DNA from: Ensifer sp. PDNC004
GTDB lineage: Bacteria > Pseudomonadota > Alphaproteobacteria > Rhizobiales > Rhizobiaceae
Reading direction: 5' to 3'
NCBI RefSeq assembly: GCF_016919405.1
Contig: NZ_CP070354.1
Span: 1 to 64,000 of the forward strand
DNA: 64,000 nt
The first letter of the stretch is position 1. Each line of letters begins with the position of its first letter. Below the pieces are notes generated by a model. That model was not told where the DNA came from. It made no database searches and was given only the letters and a program-made list of their open reading frames with translations. The position numbers and the translations under genes were made by a program. Positions 20,300 through 32,178 of this stretch are shown here, in pieces.

Positions 20300-21895
20300 C
20301 TAGCTTTCGATCCAGACGTCGTCGAAGCGGCTGCCCCAGTTCTGAGAGTGCGACTTCAGGTTCTTCACCGAGGGAGCGTGCGCCAACATATTGCGGCGAC
20401 CACCAAGGACAATCGCCGGTGTGTCCGACTGGGCGATGGCCTGGAGCTGTTGGTACATTTCGGTGCGCTTCTCGCCGTCCGGCTCCGCGATCGCCTTGGC
20501 ATAAAGCGCCTTGTAGCCGTCCCCCTTTTCACCCGACCAGCCGGCAGACTCAGAATCGTTTGTCGCCATGCGACCGAGATTGATGGCCGGATTGCGCGGT
20601 CCCACAAGCGAACGTGCCGGCCTTCCAAACGGCGCGTTCACCTGTTGTTGGTAGGCGCTGAAGCCGTCGCAAGGCATCTCGCGGATTTCGACGTTGATGC
20701 CGTTCTTCTTGAGGGATTCTGCGACGACGGCCATGACCCGGGGTTCTTCGGGGAACGAAGGGCAGTAGACGATTGCAGGCAGAGTAAGCCCGCCCGAATG
20801 ACCAGCCTCGGCGAGAAGTTGCTTGGCCCTCTCGGGGTCGTATGGCTTGGGGCGTGGCAGGAATTCCTGATTTAGCCCTGACATGTGCGTGTCGTTGCCG
20901 ACCCAGGTGCCAGGGTCGTTGTAGACGATCGTATTGATGGCGTTGCGATCGATACTCAGGCTGATTGCCTCACGGATACGCGGATCGTTCCATACCAAAT
21001 CGAGGTTCTTGGGCAGGCTGATCAGGAACTGGTCGCCGCCTGCTGACTTATGTACAACCCCGTTCGCGCCCTCGTACTGGGCGGCCGTCGTCGGATCGAT
21101 GTTGAACACCGCATTGAATTGGCCAGAACGGAAGCCGTTGATCGCGGTTTGCGAATTGACGACGTAGCCTTCAAGTTCATCGACAAAGGGCCGCCCCTTG
21201 AGCCAGTAATTCTCATTGCGCACAGCGCGGAAGCCCCGCCGATTATCGACCTCGATCAATTTGAACGGACCGGTTCCTATACCGTCGGTAAGGATCGTCT
21301 CCTGTGTCGCAGCCGGGACGATCGCGAGGCGATATTCGGCCAAAGCAAACGGAAACTCAGCATAGCCGGCGTTCAAAGTGAAACGGACAGCGTACTTGCC
21401 TTGGGGTTCAACCTTCGAGAACCACTTGTTCAAGAAGGAACTGCCTTTCTGGGCGACGTGAGCGTTGATGGAGGCAACGACATCATCCGCCGTCATTTCC
21501 TTGCCATTGTGAAACATGACCCCTTCGCGGAGCTTGAAGTCCCACACCGTCAGCGAATTGTCGGTCGGCTGCCAGCTTTCTGCCAGCTCGCCCTGAAGAT
21601 TGAAGTCGTGGTCCACCCACAGGAGGCAGTTCCAGATAGAGCGCGTCAGAAGGTCGATCCAGAAGTGGGGATGTTTGCCGTTGTCAGAGGTTCCGACCGC
21701 CCAGTTTGGATAGGTCTGTCCGTAGACGAGTTTGCCACCGGTTCTCGGAACCGCTCCCTCCGGAAGGTTCGCCCAGGCCGGTTGAGCGCCGACCGATTGT
21801 GCGAAGGCTCGCCCGGGCGAACGAGACGCTGCTCCCAATACGAGGCCAGTCAATCCAAGTAGTTGTAAAAACTCACGCTTTGAAATTGCAGACAT
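20300..21895 (-). CDS. ABC transporter solute-binding protein, family 5
   Basis: A 531-residue periplasmic binding protein. The N-terminus (SKREFLQLLGLTGLVLGAAS) is a Tat-like signal with KR in place of the twin arginine, ending near AFAQ at about residue 33. The SBP_bac_5 body includes LAESWQPTDNSLTVWDFKLR and EGVMFHNGKEMTADDVV. The ATG at 21895 has GGGGAGG 7 bases upstream. It is the first gene of the minus-strand operon with two permeases, the dual ATPase, the PHP hydrolase and the LacI regulator. The ligand cannot be predicted from sequence. Confidence 0.9.
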   Translation of the reverse strand: MSAISKREFLQLLGLTGLVLGAASRSPGRAFAQSVGAQPAWANLPEGAVPRTGGKLVYGQTYPNWAVGTSDNGKHPHFWIDLLTRSIWNCLLWVDHDFNLQGELAESWQPTDNSLTVWDFKLREGVMFHNGKEMTADDVVASINAHVAQKGSSFLNKWFSKVEPQGKYAVRFTLNAGYAEFPFALAEYRLAIVPAATQETILTDGIGTGPFKLIEVDNRRGFRAVRNENYWLKGRPFVDELEGYVVNSQTAINGFRSGQFNAVFNIDPTTAAQYEGANGVVHKSAGGDQFLISLPKNLDLVWNDPRIREAISLSIDRNAINTIVYNDPGTWVGNDTHMSGLNQEFLPRPKPYDPERAKQLLAEAGHSGGLTLPAIVYCPSFPEEPRVMAVVAESLKKNGINVEIREMPCDGFSAYQQQVNAPFGRPARSLVGPRNPAINLGRMATNDSESAGWSGEKGDGYKALYAKAIAEPDGEKRTEMYQQLQAIAQSDTPAIVLGGRRNMLAHAPSVKNLKSHSQNWGSRFDDVWIES

Positions 21896-22010
21896 GCCCA
21901 ACCTCCCCAGTATCAGCAGCGGCCAATGGTCAAAAGAATTCCCGCGACGGTACCTCTGATGCCGGCGCTGGCACGTTTCCGTTGTCGTATTTGATCTCCC
22001 GCCGTGAACT

Positions 22011-22022
22011 TTACACGTGTTA
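22011..22022. promoter_or_regulatory. Possible LacI-type operator
   Basis: The sequence TTACACGTGTTA contains a perfect ACACGTGT core with a CG centre, the symmetry typical of LacI-family operators, and lies about 115-125 bp upstream of the binding-protein start. Assignment to the LacI protein at 14733-15758 is inferred from operon membership only. Confidence 0.35.
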
Positions 22023-22238
22023 CTGTATTGGCGAAATACATCGTATCTATGCTCCTCATTGATTTTATATATGGGTGAGGCAGCCTACTCAGTTTCTACG
22101 ACAATGAGATGAATGGGATAGCGTGACCGCAGGCGGCGATCGGAACCGGGCAGATTTTGCGCCTTCAGTACCCGATGTCCGAGCTTAGGCGTCCCCAGAA
22201 GGCCCTTAGGAGACCGCATTGCGTGCGGCCGTGAAAGG

Positions 22239-22308
22239 CGCGGCTTCAATCCGCGCCCGTCGTCTTTGCCGAGGTCTGGCCAAAGGAGTCCGCAGGATTG
22301 AAGCCGCG
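22239..22308. repeat. Long-spaced inverted repeat, 14-bp arms
   Basis: CGCGGCTTCAATCC at 22239-22252 is mirrored by GGATTGAAGCCGCG at 22295-22308, leaving 42 bp between the arms. It lies just downstream of the LysR gene, which ends at 22332 on the minus strand. It could be a transcript 3' structure or a small element remnant. Confidence 0.5.
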
Positions 22309-22331
22309 CGTCAACCGCCGCCGTGGCGGCA

Positions 22332-23198
22332 TCACAGCACGGCTTCCAGAAAAGCGTTGATCTTGCGCGACGAGCGTCGTTCCTGGAGGCAGGCCAGCCG
22401 ATATTCGGTCCTCACGGCGCAATCGGCGATGCGAATGGTTTTCAGGCGGGGATGGGAGACAAACTCGAAATCGGCGACGACGCCAATTCCAAGCCCTCGT
22501 TCGACAGCTTTCCACACCCCTTCTCGGCTGCCGATTTCCAGAAACGGGCTCAAAGCTATGCCGGCACTCTCGGCAATTGCCTCCAGAGCTCGGCGCGTCG
22601 TTGAACCTTGTTCGCGAAGAATGAGCGGCTGCCCTTCGATCTCTCTGATGCTGATCTCGTCTCGACCATACCAGGGATGGTCGCAGTTCACGAACACGAC
22701 GACCTCATGCGTACTGAAGGGCACCGTGTGTACTCTGGGGTCGTCAACCAGGTGGGCCAGGATCGCGACATCGGCTTCGAGATTGAGGATCCGCGAGAGC
22801 GTGAGATCGGAGTTGCCCAGCAGCATGCTGACCTTGAAGAGGGGGTAACGCGCCACAAAACGTGCGATCATCTCGGTTGCGTGGAACGGACCCACGGCAG
22901 CGATCTGCAATTGCCCGGTCGTCAGGTGACCGCTGCTGGATAGAAGGTCTTCCGCTTCTTCGTGCAGCTTCAAGATGCGTGTACTGATTGCGTAAAGGGC
23001 ACGGCCGGTTTCCGAAAGTTCGACGCGACGGCCCTGCCGAAGAAACAGTTCCACTCCGTAGCGCTCTTCAAGCTCCCTGACCTGTGTCGTCACCGTCGGC
23101 TGGCTCACGCGCAGCGCGTTTGCTGCGGCTGTGAAACCGCGATGTTCGGCCACCGCATGAAATGACCGAAGATGGGTAAAAACGATGGCCACGAGCAT
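22332..23198 (-). CDS. LysR-family regulator of the phosphonate cluster
   Basis: A 288-residue LysR protein with the N-terminal helix-turn-helix in FHAVAEHRGFTAAANAL and VSQPTVTTQVRELEERYG, then a two-lobed effector domain. The GTG at 23192 has AGGAG 7 bases upstream and may be the true start, two codons after the ATG at 23198. It is divergent from the alcohol dehydrogenase-phnA-phnY genes, with a 150-bp gap for a shared operator. Similar LysR proteins accompany 2-aminoethylphosphonate genes in rhizobia. The phosphonate or an intermediate is the likely inducer. Confidence 0.87.
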   Translation of the reverse strand: MLVAIVFTHLRSFHAVAEHRGFTAAANALRVSQPTVTTQVRELEERYGVELFLRQGRRVELSETGRALYAISTRILKLHEEAEDLLSSSGHLTTGQLQIAAVGPFHATEMIARFVARYPLFKVSMLLGNSDLTLSRILNLEADVAILAHLVDDPRVHTVPFSTHEVVVFVNCDHPWYGRDEISIREIEGQPLILREQGSTTRRALEAIAESAGIALSPFLEIGSREGVWKAVERGLGIGVVADFEFVSHPRLKTIRIADCAVRTEYRLACLQERRSSRKINAFLEAVL

Positions 23199-23347
23199 GC
23201 TCCTACAAACTTGAGGCAGGGCACCATGCCGCGCGCACCGCTCGTTGTCCATAGGTTTTACATATGAATAAGCAATAAACTATCAATTGGACAAATGTGA
23301 CCGACGGCCCGCTTATACCGTCCGAAGACGAAATTCGGAGGAAAGCG

Positions 23348-25715
<2,368 letters not shown>

Positions 25716-25718
25716 ACC

Positions 25719-27167
25719 ATGGATACCAACACCACACTCTCTCCTCGTCGCGAGGCTATGCGGATCGCCGGCAAACTGGTCGATACGGATGATCGGATCG
25801 AGGTGCTCAACCCCTATGACAATTCGGTCGTCGGAACAGTGCCTGCCGCACGGGCGGAGCACGTTCGCGACGCCTTCGCCAAGGCACAGGCGTTCAAGCC
25901 CAAACTGACACGTTACGAGCGCCAGACGATCTTGCAGCGAGCGGCGGAATTGCTGCGCGACCGAAAAGAGGACTTCGCACGTCTCATCACAGCGGAAGCC
26001 GGGCTTTGCTGGAAGGACTCGCTTTACGAGGCGAGCCGCGCCTACGACGTCTGGTCCTTCGCCGCGCAGCTTTCAATCAAGGATGACGGGGAGATCTACT
26101 CCTGCGACATCTCACCGAACGGCAAGAACCGGAAGATTTATACGACCAGGTTGCCGCTGCTCGGTGTCATCTCCGCGATCACGCCTTTCAACCATCCGCT
26201 CAATATGGTGAGCCATAAGATCGCGCCGGCCATCGCGACCAACAACAGGGTGGTGCTGAAGCCGACCGAACTCACGCCGCTGACTGCATTGGCGCTTGCC
26301 GATCTGCTCTACGAAGCCGGGCTGCCGCCTGAAATGCTATCGGTCGTCACCGGCAATCCATCGACGATGGGTGATGCGATGATCACCGATCCGGACGCGG
26401 ACCTCGTGACGTTCACCGGCTCCGTTCGTGTTGGCAAGCATATTGCCTCAACCGCCGGCTATAAGCGCGTGGTGTTGGAATTAGGCGGCAACGACCCGCT
26501 AATCGTCATGGAAGACGCCGACCTCGACAAGGCGGCGGAACTGGCTGTGACCGGAGCGACCAAGAACTCCGGTCAGCGCTGTACTGCCGTCAAACGCATT
26601 CTTGTGGTCGAAAGCGTCGCCGATGCCTTTTCCAAGTTGGTCGTCGAAAAGGCGAAACGGCTCAAATGCGGCAACCCGATGGATCCGGAAACCGATATTG
26701 GAACGGTGATCAACGAGCGCTCGGCGGCCTTGTTCGAAACCCGCGTCAAGGATGCTGAGCGCTTGGGAGCCGAGGTGCTTCATGGGACGCCACGGCAAGG
26801 AGCCCTGTTTCCACCTACAGTCGTCGACCGCGTTCCATATGACTGCGAGCTCGTACACGAGGAGACCTTCGGTCCAGTCATTCCGATCATCCGTTGCCCG
26901 GATGATATAGCCGACGTCGTCCGCATCTCGAACTCCACCGCCTACGGCCTGTCGTCTGGCGTCTGCACCAACCGTTTCGATTACATCTCGCGCTTTGTCG
27001 CCGAGCTCGAGGTCGGCACGGTGAACATCTGGGAAGTACCGGGATATCGGATCGAAATGTCTCCATTCGGCGGCATCAAGGATTCGGGCCTCGGTTACAA
27101 GGAAGGCGTTGTAGAGGCGATGAAGAGCTTCACCAACGTGCGCACTTGGTCGATGCCATGGGGCTGA
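25719..27167 (+). CDS. phnY: Phosphonoacetaldehyde dehydrogenase
   Basis: A 482-residue NAD-dependent aldehyde dehydrogenase. The catalytic cysteine is C288 (NSGQRCTAV), the general base E254 (LELGGNDP) and the oxyanion asparagine N158 (PFNHP). With PhnA directly upstream, this is the phosphonoacetaldehyde-to-phosphonoacetate enzyme known from the Sinorhizobium meliloti PhnWAY pathway. The length fits. No other aldehyde pathway is suggested by the neighbours. Confidence 0.93.
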   Translation: MDTNTTLSPRREAMRIAGKLVDTDDRIEVLNPYDNSVVGTVPAARAEHVRDAFAKAQAFKPKLTRYERQTILQRAAELLRDRKEDFARLITAEAGLCWKDSLYEASRAYDVWSFAAQLSIKDDGEIYSCDISPNGKNRKIYTTRLPLLGVISAITPFNHPLNMVSHKIAPAIATNNRVVLKPTELTPLTALALADLLYEAGLPPEMLSVVTGNPSTMGDAMITDPDADLVTFTGSVRVGKHIASTAGYKRVVLELGGNDPLIVMEDADLDKAAELAVTGATKNSGQRCTAVKRILVVESVADAFSKLVVEKAKRLKCGNPMDPETDIGTVINERSAALFETRVKDAERLGAEVLHGTPRQGALFPPTVVDRVPYDCELVHEETFGPVIPIIRCPDDIADVVRISNSTAYGLSSGVCTNRFDYISRFVAELEVGTVNIWEVPGYRIEMSPFGGIKDSGLGYKEGVVEAMKSFTNVRTWSMPWG

Positions 27168-27296
27168 CGTAGCGCGGATCGGGGCCGCGCCCGCGATTGG
27201 CGCGCGCCGGCTCCGGTTCACCACTCGGCTCATCGGAAAACAGCCGCGGCGAAGGAGAGGAGCCTTCGCCTGCCACTGAAACCAGGGGAGGTTACC

Positions 27297-28598
27297 ATGA
27301 GTTCAATCGACACGTCCCGCTACGCCGTCCAATCCGTGGCGGGCAGCGGTTTCCGTCGGGCGCAATGGCGAATGCTGCTTGCGGCCATGTTCTGCTACCT
27401 GTTTTTCTATACCGGAAGGCAGACCTTTGGGTTTGCCATCCCCGGCATCCAGGCCGAATTCGGTGTTTCCAAGGAAGCTCTGGGTTGGGTCAGTGCCGCC
27501 ATGCTCTGGTGCTATGCGATCGGGCAGGCCATCAATGGCAATCTCGGCGACAAGTTCGGCGGGAGGCGCGTCATGAGCGCCGGGGCCATTCTTTCCTGCG
27601 CCATGAACTGGGCAACGAGCTTTGCCGGTGGCGTGCTCAGCCTGGGCATTCTGTGGGGCGCAAACGGCTACTTCCAGGCGCTGGGCTGGGCGCCCGGCAG
27701 TCGACTTCTGTCCAATTGGTGGGGCAGGCACGAACGGGGCAAGGTGTTCGGCTGCTATGTCTTTGCCGCCGGGCTTGCCTCTGTGCTCTCCTATGTGACC
27801 TCGCTGGTGGTCGTTCACTATTTGCAACTCGATTGGCGTTGGATCTTCCGGCTGCCTGTGCTCCTCCTCCTGCTTGGAGGGATTACCTTCTACTTCGTTG
27901 CGCGTGAACGGCCTGAAGACCTTGGGTACCGCTCCCCGCACGACGACGCTATCGACGACGATGAGGCGGCCAAGGTCGCCGACGATGAGACTTCACTGGA
28001 GCGCTACAAAGGTGTTCTCAAGAACTGGCGCCTATTGGTTGGCGGTCTGGCAATCGGCTTTCAAAACGCAGCACGATACGGCCTCCTCGTCTGGGTGCCG
28101 GTGCATTTTCTTGGCTCCAACTGGGCAAAGGCGAGCGCCGAAACCGCCGTCATCGACCCGAAATGGATCAGCGTAGCCTTGCCGGTCGGCATGGCTTTCG
28201 GCGCGGCTACCAATGGCTGGGTATCGGATCGGCTATTTAATTCCAAACGGTACATTGCCATCGTGCTCTATATGGCGTTGGCGGCGGTCACGTCGCTGTA
28301 CATGTACACGATCCCCGCGACGGACGTTTACAAGGGTTTGGTGGTTCTCTTCCTCTGCGGCTTTTTCGTCTACGGTCCTCAGTCCTCGTTCTGGGCACTG
28401 TGCCCCGATCTTGTCGGACACAAGCGAGCCGGAACCGCAATCGGGGTCATGAACTTCTTTGCCTACCTGTTCGCTGGTCTCGGTGAGCCTCTGATCGGGG
28501 GTTATATGGATACGCACGGTGATACATCTGCTGTCTTTCTGATCGTCGCAATCTCCAGCGCCATCAGTGCAACCGTAGCGCTTTTCATCCGTCGCTAA
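27297..28598 (+). CDS. MFS transporter, organophosphate:phosphate antiporter type, likely phosphonate uptake
   Basis: A 433-residue carrier with about twelve membrane helices. The first helix region (FYTGRQTFGFAIPGIQAEF) resembles the GlpT/UhpT (OPA) group, whose conserved arginines bind the phosphate group. It has the cytoplasmic loop GDKFGGRRVMSAG. GGGGAGG lies 7 bases before the ATG. It is the last gene after phnY, 129 bp downstream. Uptake of hydroxyethylphosphonate or another C2 phosphonate in exchange for phosphate is inferred from the family and the context. Confidence 0.88.
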   Translation: MSSIDTSRYAVQSVAGSGFRRAQWRMLLAAMFCYLFFYTGRQTFGFAIPGIQAEFGVSKEALGWVSAAMLWCYAIGQAINGNLGDKFGGRRVMSAGAILSCAMNWATSFAGGVLSLGILWGANGYFQALGWAPGSRLLSNWWGRHERGKVFGCYVFAAGLASVLSYVTSLVVVHYLQLDWRWIFRLPVLLLLLGGITFYFVARERPEDLGYRSPHDDAIDDDEAAKVADDETSLERYKGVLKNWRLLVGGLAIGFQNAARYGLLVWVPVHFLGSNWAKASAETAVIDPKWISVALPVGMAFGAATNGWVSDRLFNSKRYIAIVLYMALAAVTSLYMYTIPATDVYKGLVVLFLCGFFVYGPQSSFWALCPDLVGHKRAGTAIGVMNFFAYLFAGLGEPLIGGYMDTHGDTSAVFLIVAISSAISATVALFIRR

Positions 28599-28647
28599 TT
28601 AACAGATCCTCCCGGTCGACAACTCACAAGGGCCGACCGCCACTACG

Positions 28648-29029
28648 GCAATCTCTGCACCTCCCGGGCCAGAGATTGCCGTTCTTTACACTCGGCTGAT
28701 CGCCGACATGGCGGGCAAGAGCGCGGTCCTCCTAGGCGAAAACCATGATCGTTACGACATCCATCGCTGGCAACTGCATGTGCTTGCCGGCCTCCATGCG
28801 CAACGCACCGATGTCGTCGTCGGCTTCGAGATGTTTCCGCGCCGAGTACGGCCGCGGCCACCTCGAATATGGGCACGGCACGCCGTACCAGCTCGCCGAT
28901 CTCGGCATCCGAGATGTCGCCGTGTTGCTGCCAAACGATACGGAAACCGTTCACCTGGAAGAGGAGCCGATCGCCGACGGCCTGTTTAGGCTTCCGCAGA
29001 TTGAGCGGTCGGTCGCAGAGCGCAGGTGA
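28648..29029 (+). pseudogene. ChaN-family (heme-binding uptake) protein remnant with internal deletion
   Basis: Two pieces of a ChaN/DUF399-like protein lie in different frames. The N-terminal piece contains LLGENHDRYDIHRWQLHVL and VVGFEMFPR (to about 28846). The C-terminal piece begins with GRGHLEYGHGTPYQLADLGI and ends at the stop at 29029 in the next frame. The roughly 150 residues normally between them are missing, so a deletion with a frameshift has joined the ends. There is no start codon with a ribosome site. It is a dead relic downstream of the phosphonate carrier gene. Confidence 0.75.
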
Positions 29030-29604
29030 GGAGCGTAGTCAGTCTGGGTGTTCGAGGGCCGTAAATTGTCCGGGCTGCATCAGGCGCATTTTTCGTATGG
29101 CCGACGCAAGCGCTCGCAATAACGTGCGATTTTTCTGACTATTGTTGGACTAAATGTCTCCGGCCTGTCACAAGCCCTTGAGGACGCGATCGCCGTTATC
29201 TTTAGAACGGGGTCGGGCGACCGATTGACGTCACGTTGCTGCCGCGAGATCACGCTGGCCGTCCTGCAATTTACTCCCGCCCGAAATCGGTCACACCGAG
29301 GTGGGAGTTTGCGCCCCCACGGCGCCGCAGGAGGTGGACTGCCCATCATGACGGAACAGATCCCCGTCGCCGGATCGCGTTCGAAGTTCACCCTTGGTCA
29401 GCTAACCAGTGAAACGCACTCGCAGGAAGGCTTGCCCGTCGTCTATGATCGGCGGACCGTGGGCTATGATCACCCCTTTCGTGGGCCAAGCCAGAATGTG
29501 TCGGAGAGCTTCACGCGCGGCGCCAGCCTGCCTTCCACATCGACCGCTTGTCGCCGCGAGCGGACTCGCTCGGCGGGCGTTCAAATCGGTGGCCGTGCTA
29601 TCGT
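29030..29604. other. Non-coding or decayed DNA
   Basis: About 575 bp after the ChaN remnant. The open frames here are short and overlapping, with no recognisable motifs. It is probably a continuation of the degraded region. Confidence 0.4.
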
Positions 29605-29946
29605 CTAATGATGCGTGGGCTGCAGACAGTCATGAGCGTCATCAAGCAGCTTCTGCAGGGCTTGCCAGTCCCGCAGATCGCGCGCGTTGATCCGCTCGTC
29701 GATCGCAGCGAGCAACCAGCCGATGGAGGCGGCCTCGTTTGCTTCGCTTGCAGCCCGATACCACGCAAGGCAGGTTCGGATACCCGGGCGCGCATCGTCG
29801 CCCGTCAGGGCGAGATGGGCTGAAAGCATAAGACCGGATCGATAGGTGTTCCTGATCCTAAGCCGTGTTTGATCGTCACTTTCGGCAATCACCGAAAGGC
29901 TTGAGAGGAGCGTTTGCGTCAGCTCGGTGGTTTCGTCGCGCTCCAT
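29605..29946 (-). CDS. Hypothetical protein, helical
   Basis: A 113-residue frame starting at the ATG at 29946 (MERDETTELTQ). It has a plausible helical composition (RSGLMLSAHLALTGDDAR, ASIGWLLAAIDERINARDL) and no membrane helix or signal peptide. I do not recognise a family. In-frame codons upstream (MPQVSRSPHL) would add 27 residues but look non-coding. It may be a real small gene or part of the degraded zone. Confidence 0.4.
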   Translation of the reverse strand: MERDETTELTQTLLSSLSVIAESDDQTRLRIRNTYRSGLMLSAHLALTGDDARPGIRTCLAWYRAASEANEAASIGWLLAAIDERINARDLRDWQALQKLLDDAHDCLQPTHH

Positions 29947-30291
29947 GTTGCCGCCCATTGGTGTTCCGTTCGCGCAAATCACGCCCGAAACACATCGCAG
30001 ATGTGGTGAGCGCGAAACTTGCGGCATTCATGGTGCCGAATATTTTCTATCCGGACGATTGCGCATCCCCGCGTGCAGGTCGATGCCCTATAACTTGACG
30101 ACTGGTCAGTGGCCCGCCTGGGCGTCGACCTGCAGTCATGGCGCCGAAGAGGCTTTCCGCTTTCCCAATGGCGTGTTAGTCGTGCCGTCAAGGGATAACC
30201 GAAGCTTTGCCTCGAAACCCGACACGTCTTTCCGTGTCGGGCCGGCTATTCGCCACCCAACATGGGTCGTCATGTTTGGAGGGTGAAACGC
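29947..30291. other. Intergenic region upstream of MFS transporter
   Basis: About 345 bp between the small minus-strand frame and the plus-strand MFS gene. The inverted pair CCCGACACG...CGTGTCGGG lies at about 30218-30242, near the MFS start. No gene was recognised. Confidence 0.35.
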
Positions 30292-31485
30292 ATGAATCCC
30301 GTCGTCATCTTGCTGGCTTTCGCAACCTTTGTGACGGGGACGGCGGAGAACATCATTGTCGGGATCCTTCCCGACGTAGCGGGTGGCCTCGGCGTGTCGT
30401 TGGCGCTTGCGGGTCAACTGACCGCCGTCTTTTCCATAGTCTTCGCGGTCACGGCGCCTCTTGCGCTCGTCCTGACGAAACGGATTGATCGCAGACGCTT
30501 GTTCCTTGCAGCGCTCGGCCTCTTCATGCTGAGCACCTTTGCCGCGGCCGCGAGCCCGAATTTCGCGATCATGCTTCTTACTCGTATCGGGATGGCTGCG
30601 GCGAGCGCGACCGTGTGCCTGCTGGCAACGATGCTTGCGACGGAACTCGTCGATGAGAGCATGCAAGGGCGGGCGATCGGGATTATGTTCATGGGGATCA
30701 GCGGCTCGTTGGTGCTCGGCGTTCCGGCAGGCATCTTGATAGCGGACGTAACCGGTTGGCGAGGCGTCTTTCTTGCGCTCGCCGCGCTTGCTTTCACCGT
30801 GTGGCTGGTGAGCTGGCGCTGCATTCCCGCCTCCGGCCCTCGCGGGGTGGCGCTGCCTGGATATCTCAAGCATTTGAGATCGGCCCGTCTCGTCGCCGGG
30901 CAGCTGGTCTCCATCTTCATGATTGGCGGGCACTTCGTTCTCTTTGCCTTTCTCGTCGAGGTTGCCGGCATCGCGGACGGGAATGTCGCTCTTGGCTTCG
31001 CCGCGTTGGGAATAGCAGGCATAAGCGGTGGATATTTCGGGGGGTGGCTTGCAGACAGGTTGTCACCGCGCGCAGCCCTCCTGTTGACGCCGTCGGCCTA
31101 TCTCGCGGCGCTTGCAGGGCTCCCGTTGCTCAAAGGCAGCCCCGGGCCGTTGTTCGCCGTCATGATGGTTTGGGCCTGCATCAGCTGGATGATTTCGCCC
31201 GTCGTGCAGCGCTTTCTGATTTCGACCGGACCGGAAACAGCCGAAGCCGGCATCAGCCTGAATTTTTCGGCAATGCATGTCGGCGTCGGACTGGGAACGA
31301 TCGTTGGCGGTTTCCTCGTCCGCTACGACATCGCCGCATTGCCGGTGGGCGCAGCGGTAATCCCGGCACTCGCGCTGATCACGGCCGCCGTGGCATTCAG
31401 AGCGGCCGGCGCGGTACACACCCGCAAGTCTTCCGGGACAGGTGACGCGGATCGAACGCTTGCAAAAGCCAACCGCGTTGCCTGA
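30292..31485 (+). CDS. MFS transporter, drug:proton antiporter-like (AraJ/YdhP type)
   Basis: A 398-residue MFS protein with about twelve membrane helices. The N-terminal helix holds FATFVTGTAENIIVGILPDV, a DHA1 pattern with the acidic residue. The loop after helix 2 carries TKRIDRRR, and TGWRGVFLALAALA fits MFS export families. I chose the ATG at 30292 because GGAGGG lies 8 bases upstream; the frame opens 30 bases earlier. It appears to be a single gene. Export of small molecules or sugars is a family-level guess. Confidence 0.85.
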   Translation: MNPVVILLAFATFVTGTAENIIVGILPDVAGGLGVSLALAGQLTAVFSIVFAVTAPLALVLTKRIDRRRLFLAALGLFMLSTFAAAASPNFAIMLLTRIGMAAASATVCLLATMLATELVDESMQGRAIGIMFMGISGSLVLGVPAGILIADVTGWRGVFLALAALAFTVWLVSWRCIPASGPRGVALPGYLKHLRSARLVAGQLVSIFMIGGHFVLFAFLVEVAGIADGNVALGFAALGIAGISGGYFGGWLADRLSPRAALLLTPSAYLAALAGLPLLKGSPGPLFAVMMVWACISWMISPVVQRFLISTGPETAEAGISLNFSAMHVGVGLGTIVGGFLVRYDIAALPVGAAVIPALALITAAVAFRAAGAVHTRKSSGTGDADRTLAKANRVA

Positions 31486-32178
31486 TGTCGTTGAGCCGGT
31501 CAGGAAGCTCTATTCGTCCATATCAACGGATGTCCATTTGTGGCGCAACTGCAACGGGCGTTGTCCGGATGGTGTAGAGTTCCACCTCTTGCTTGGTCAT
31601 GCCGTTGGCTTTCGAACCGTTCGATGCGATCGGCTGGGTGCCGCGGGACCTTATCCAGCGCTTGCCGTGGCGGCTGGCGTGCGTGCGGGCATTCTCGGTG
31701 AGAAACGGTTCGACTGAGATGCGCTGATCTAATGACGCAGGCTCTCACGCAAAGCCTGCGCATCGCTCAAGTCGTATCCAAGCGCGTGCAGGGGCGTGGC
31801 CGCTGCCGCGACGAGCGCGGCGTTGGAGGGGCCGGCAAACCATCGGGTAGGTCCGCGAGCGGCCCTGGGGAGCCTTGGTCGTCGTGCGTATCATGCCCTT
31901 TGGGCCGCGGAGTTCGACGTCACAACCGGGTCTTCGTGAACTTTGAGGGGCCGGGGGGCTGCTCCCTCCGCCTCTTCACGCACCTGCCGCCCGGCTTCCT
32001 TTACTTCACTGACGTTTCGCTCCGTGCGGCCGGTTCCTCGCGCAGGCGCTTCACCTTCAATCCCCGTCGGTCAGCGCGGGCTTGGGAAGCAGGAGGCAAG
32101 GCCTCCCGTTTCGCAGGATCAAGGCAAAGCGCACAGGCGGCGATTTCGGGGCTGAAGCACGGTCGCAGTCTCGGCCTA
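31486..32178. other. Region with decayed minus-strand coding remnants
   Basis: About 690 bp without an intact gene. On the minus strand, a frame ending at 31727 reads like a protein C-terminus (GPSNAALVAAAATPLHALGY then DLSDAQALRESLRH), while the sequence just before it continues plausibly only in another frame (DVELRGPKGMIRTTTKAP). This suggests a frameshifted gene remnant of unknown family. The remainder, 31950-32178, shows nothing recognisable. Confidence 0.35.

Larger units (their letters stand above)
21896..22331. other. Intergenic region between ABC operon and LysR gene
   Basis: About 435 bp. It should hold the promoter of the minus-strand ABC operon; a CG-centred palindrome lies at 22011-22022 and a long-spaced inverted repeat at 22239-22308. 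An AT-rich stretch lies near 22058-22072. No gene was recognised. Confidence 0.45.
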
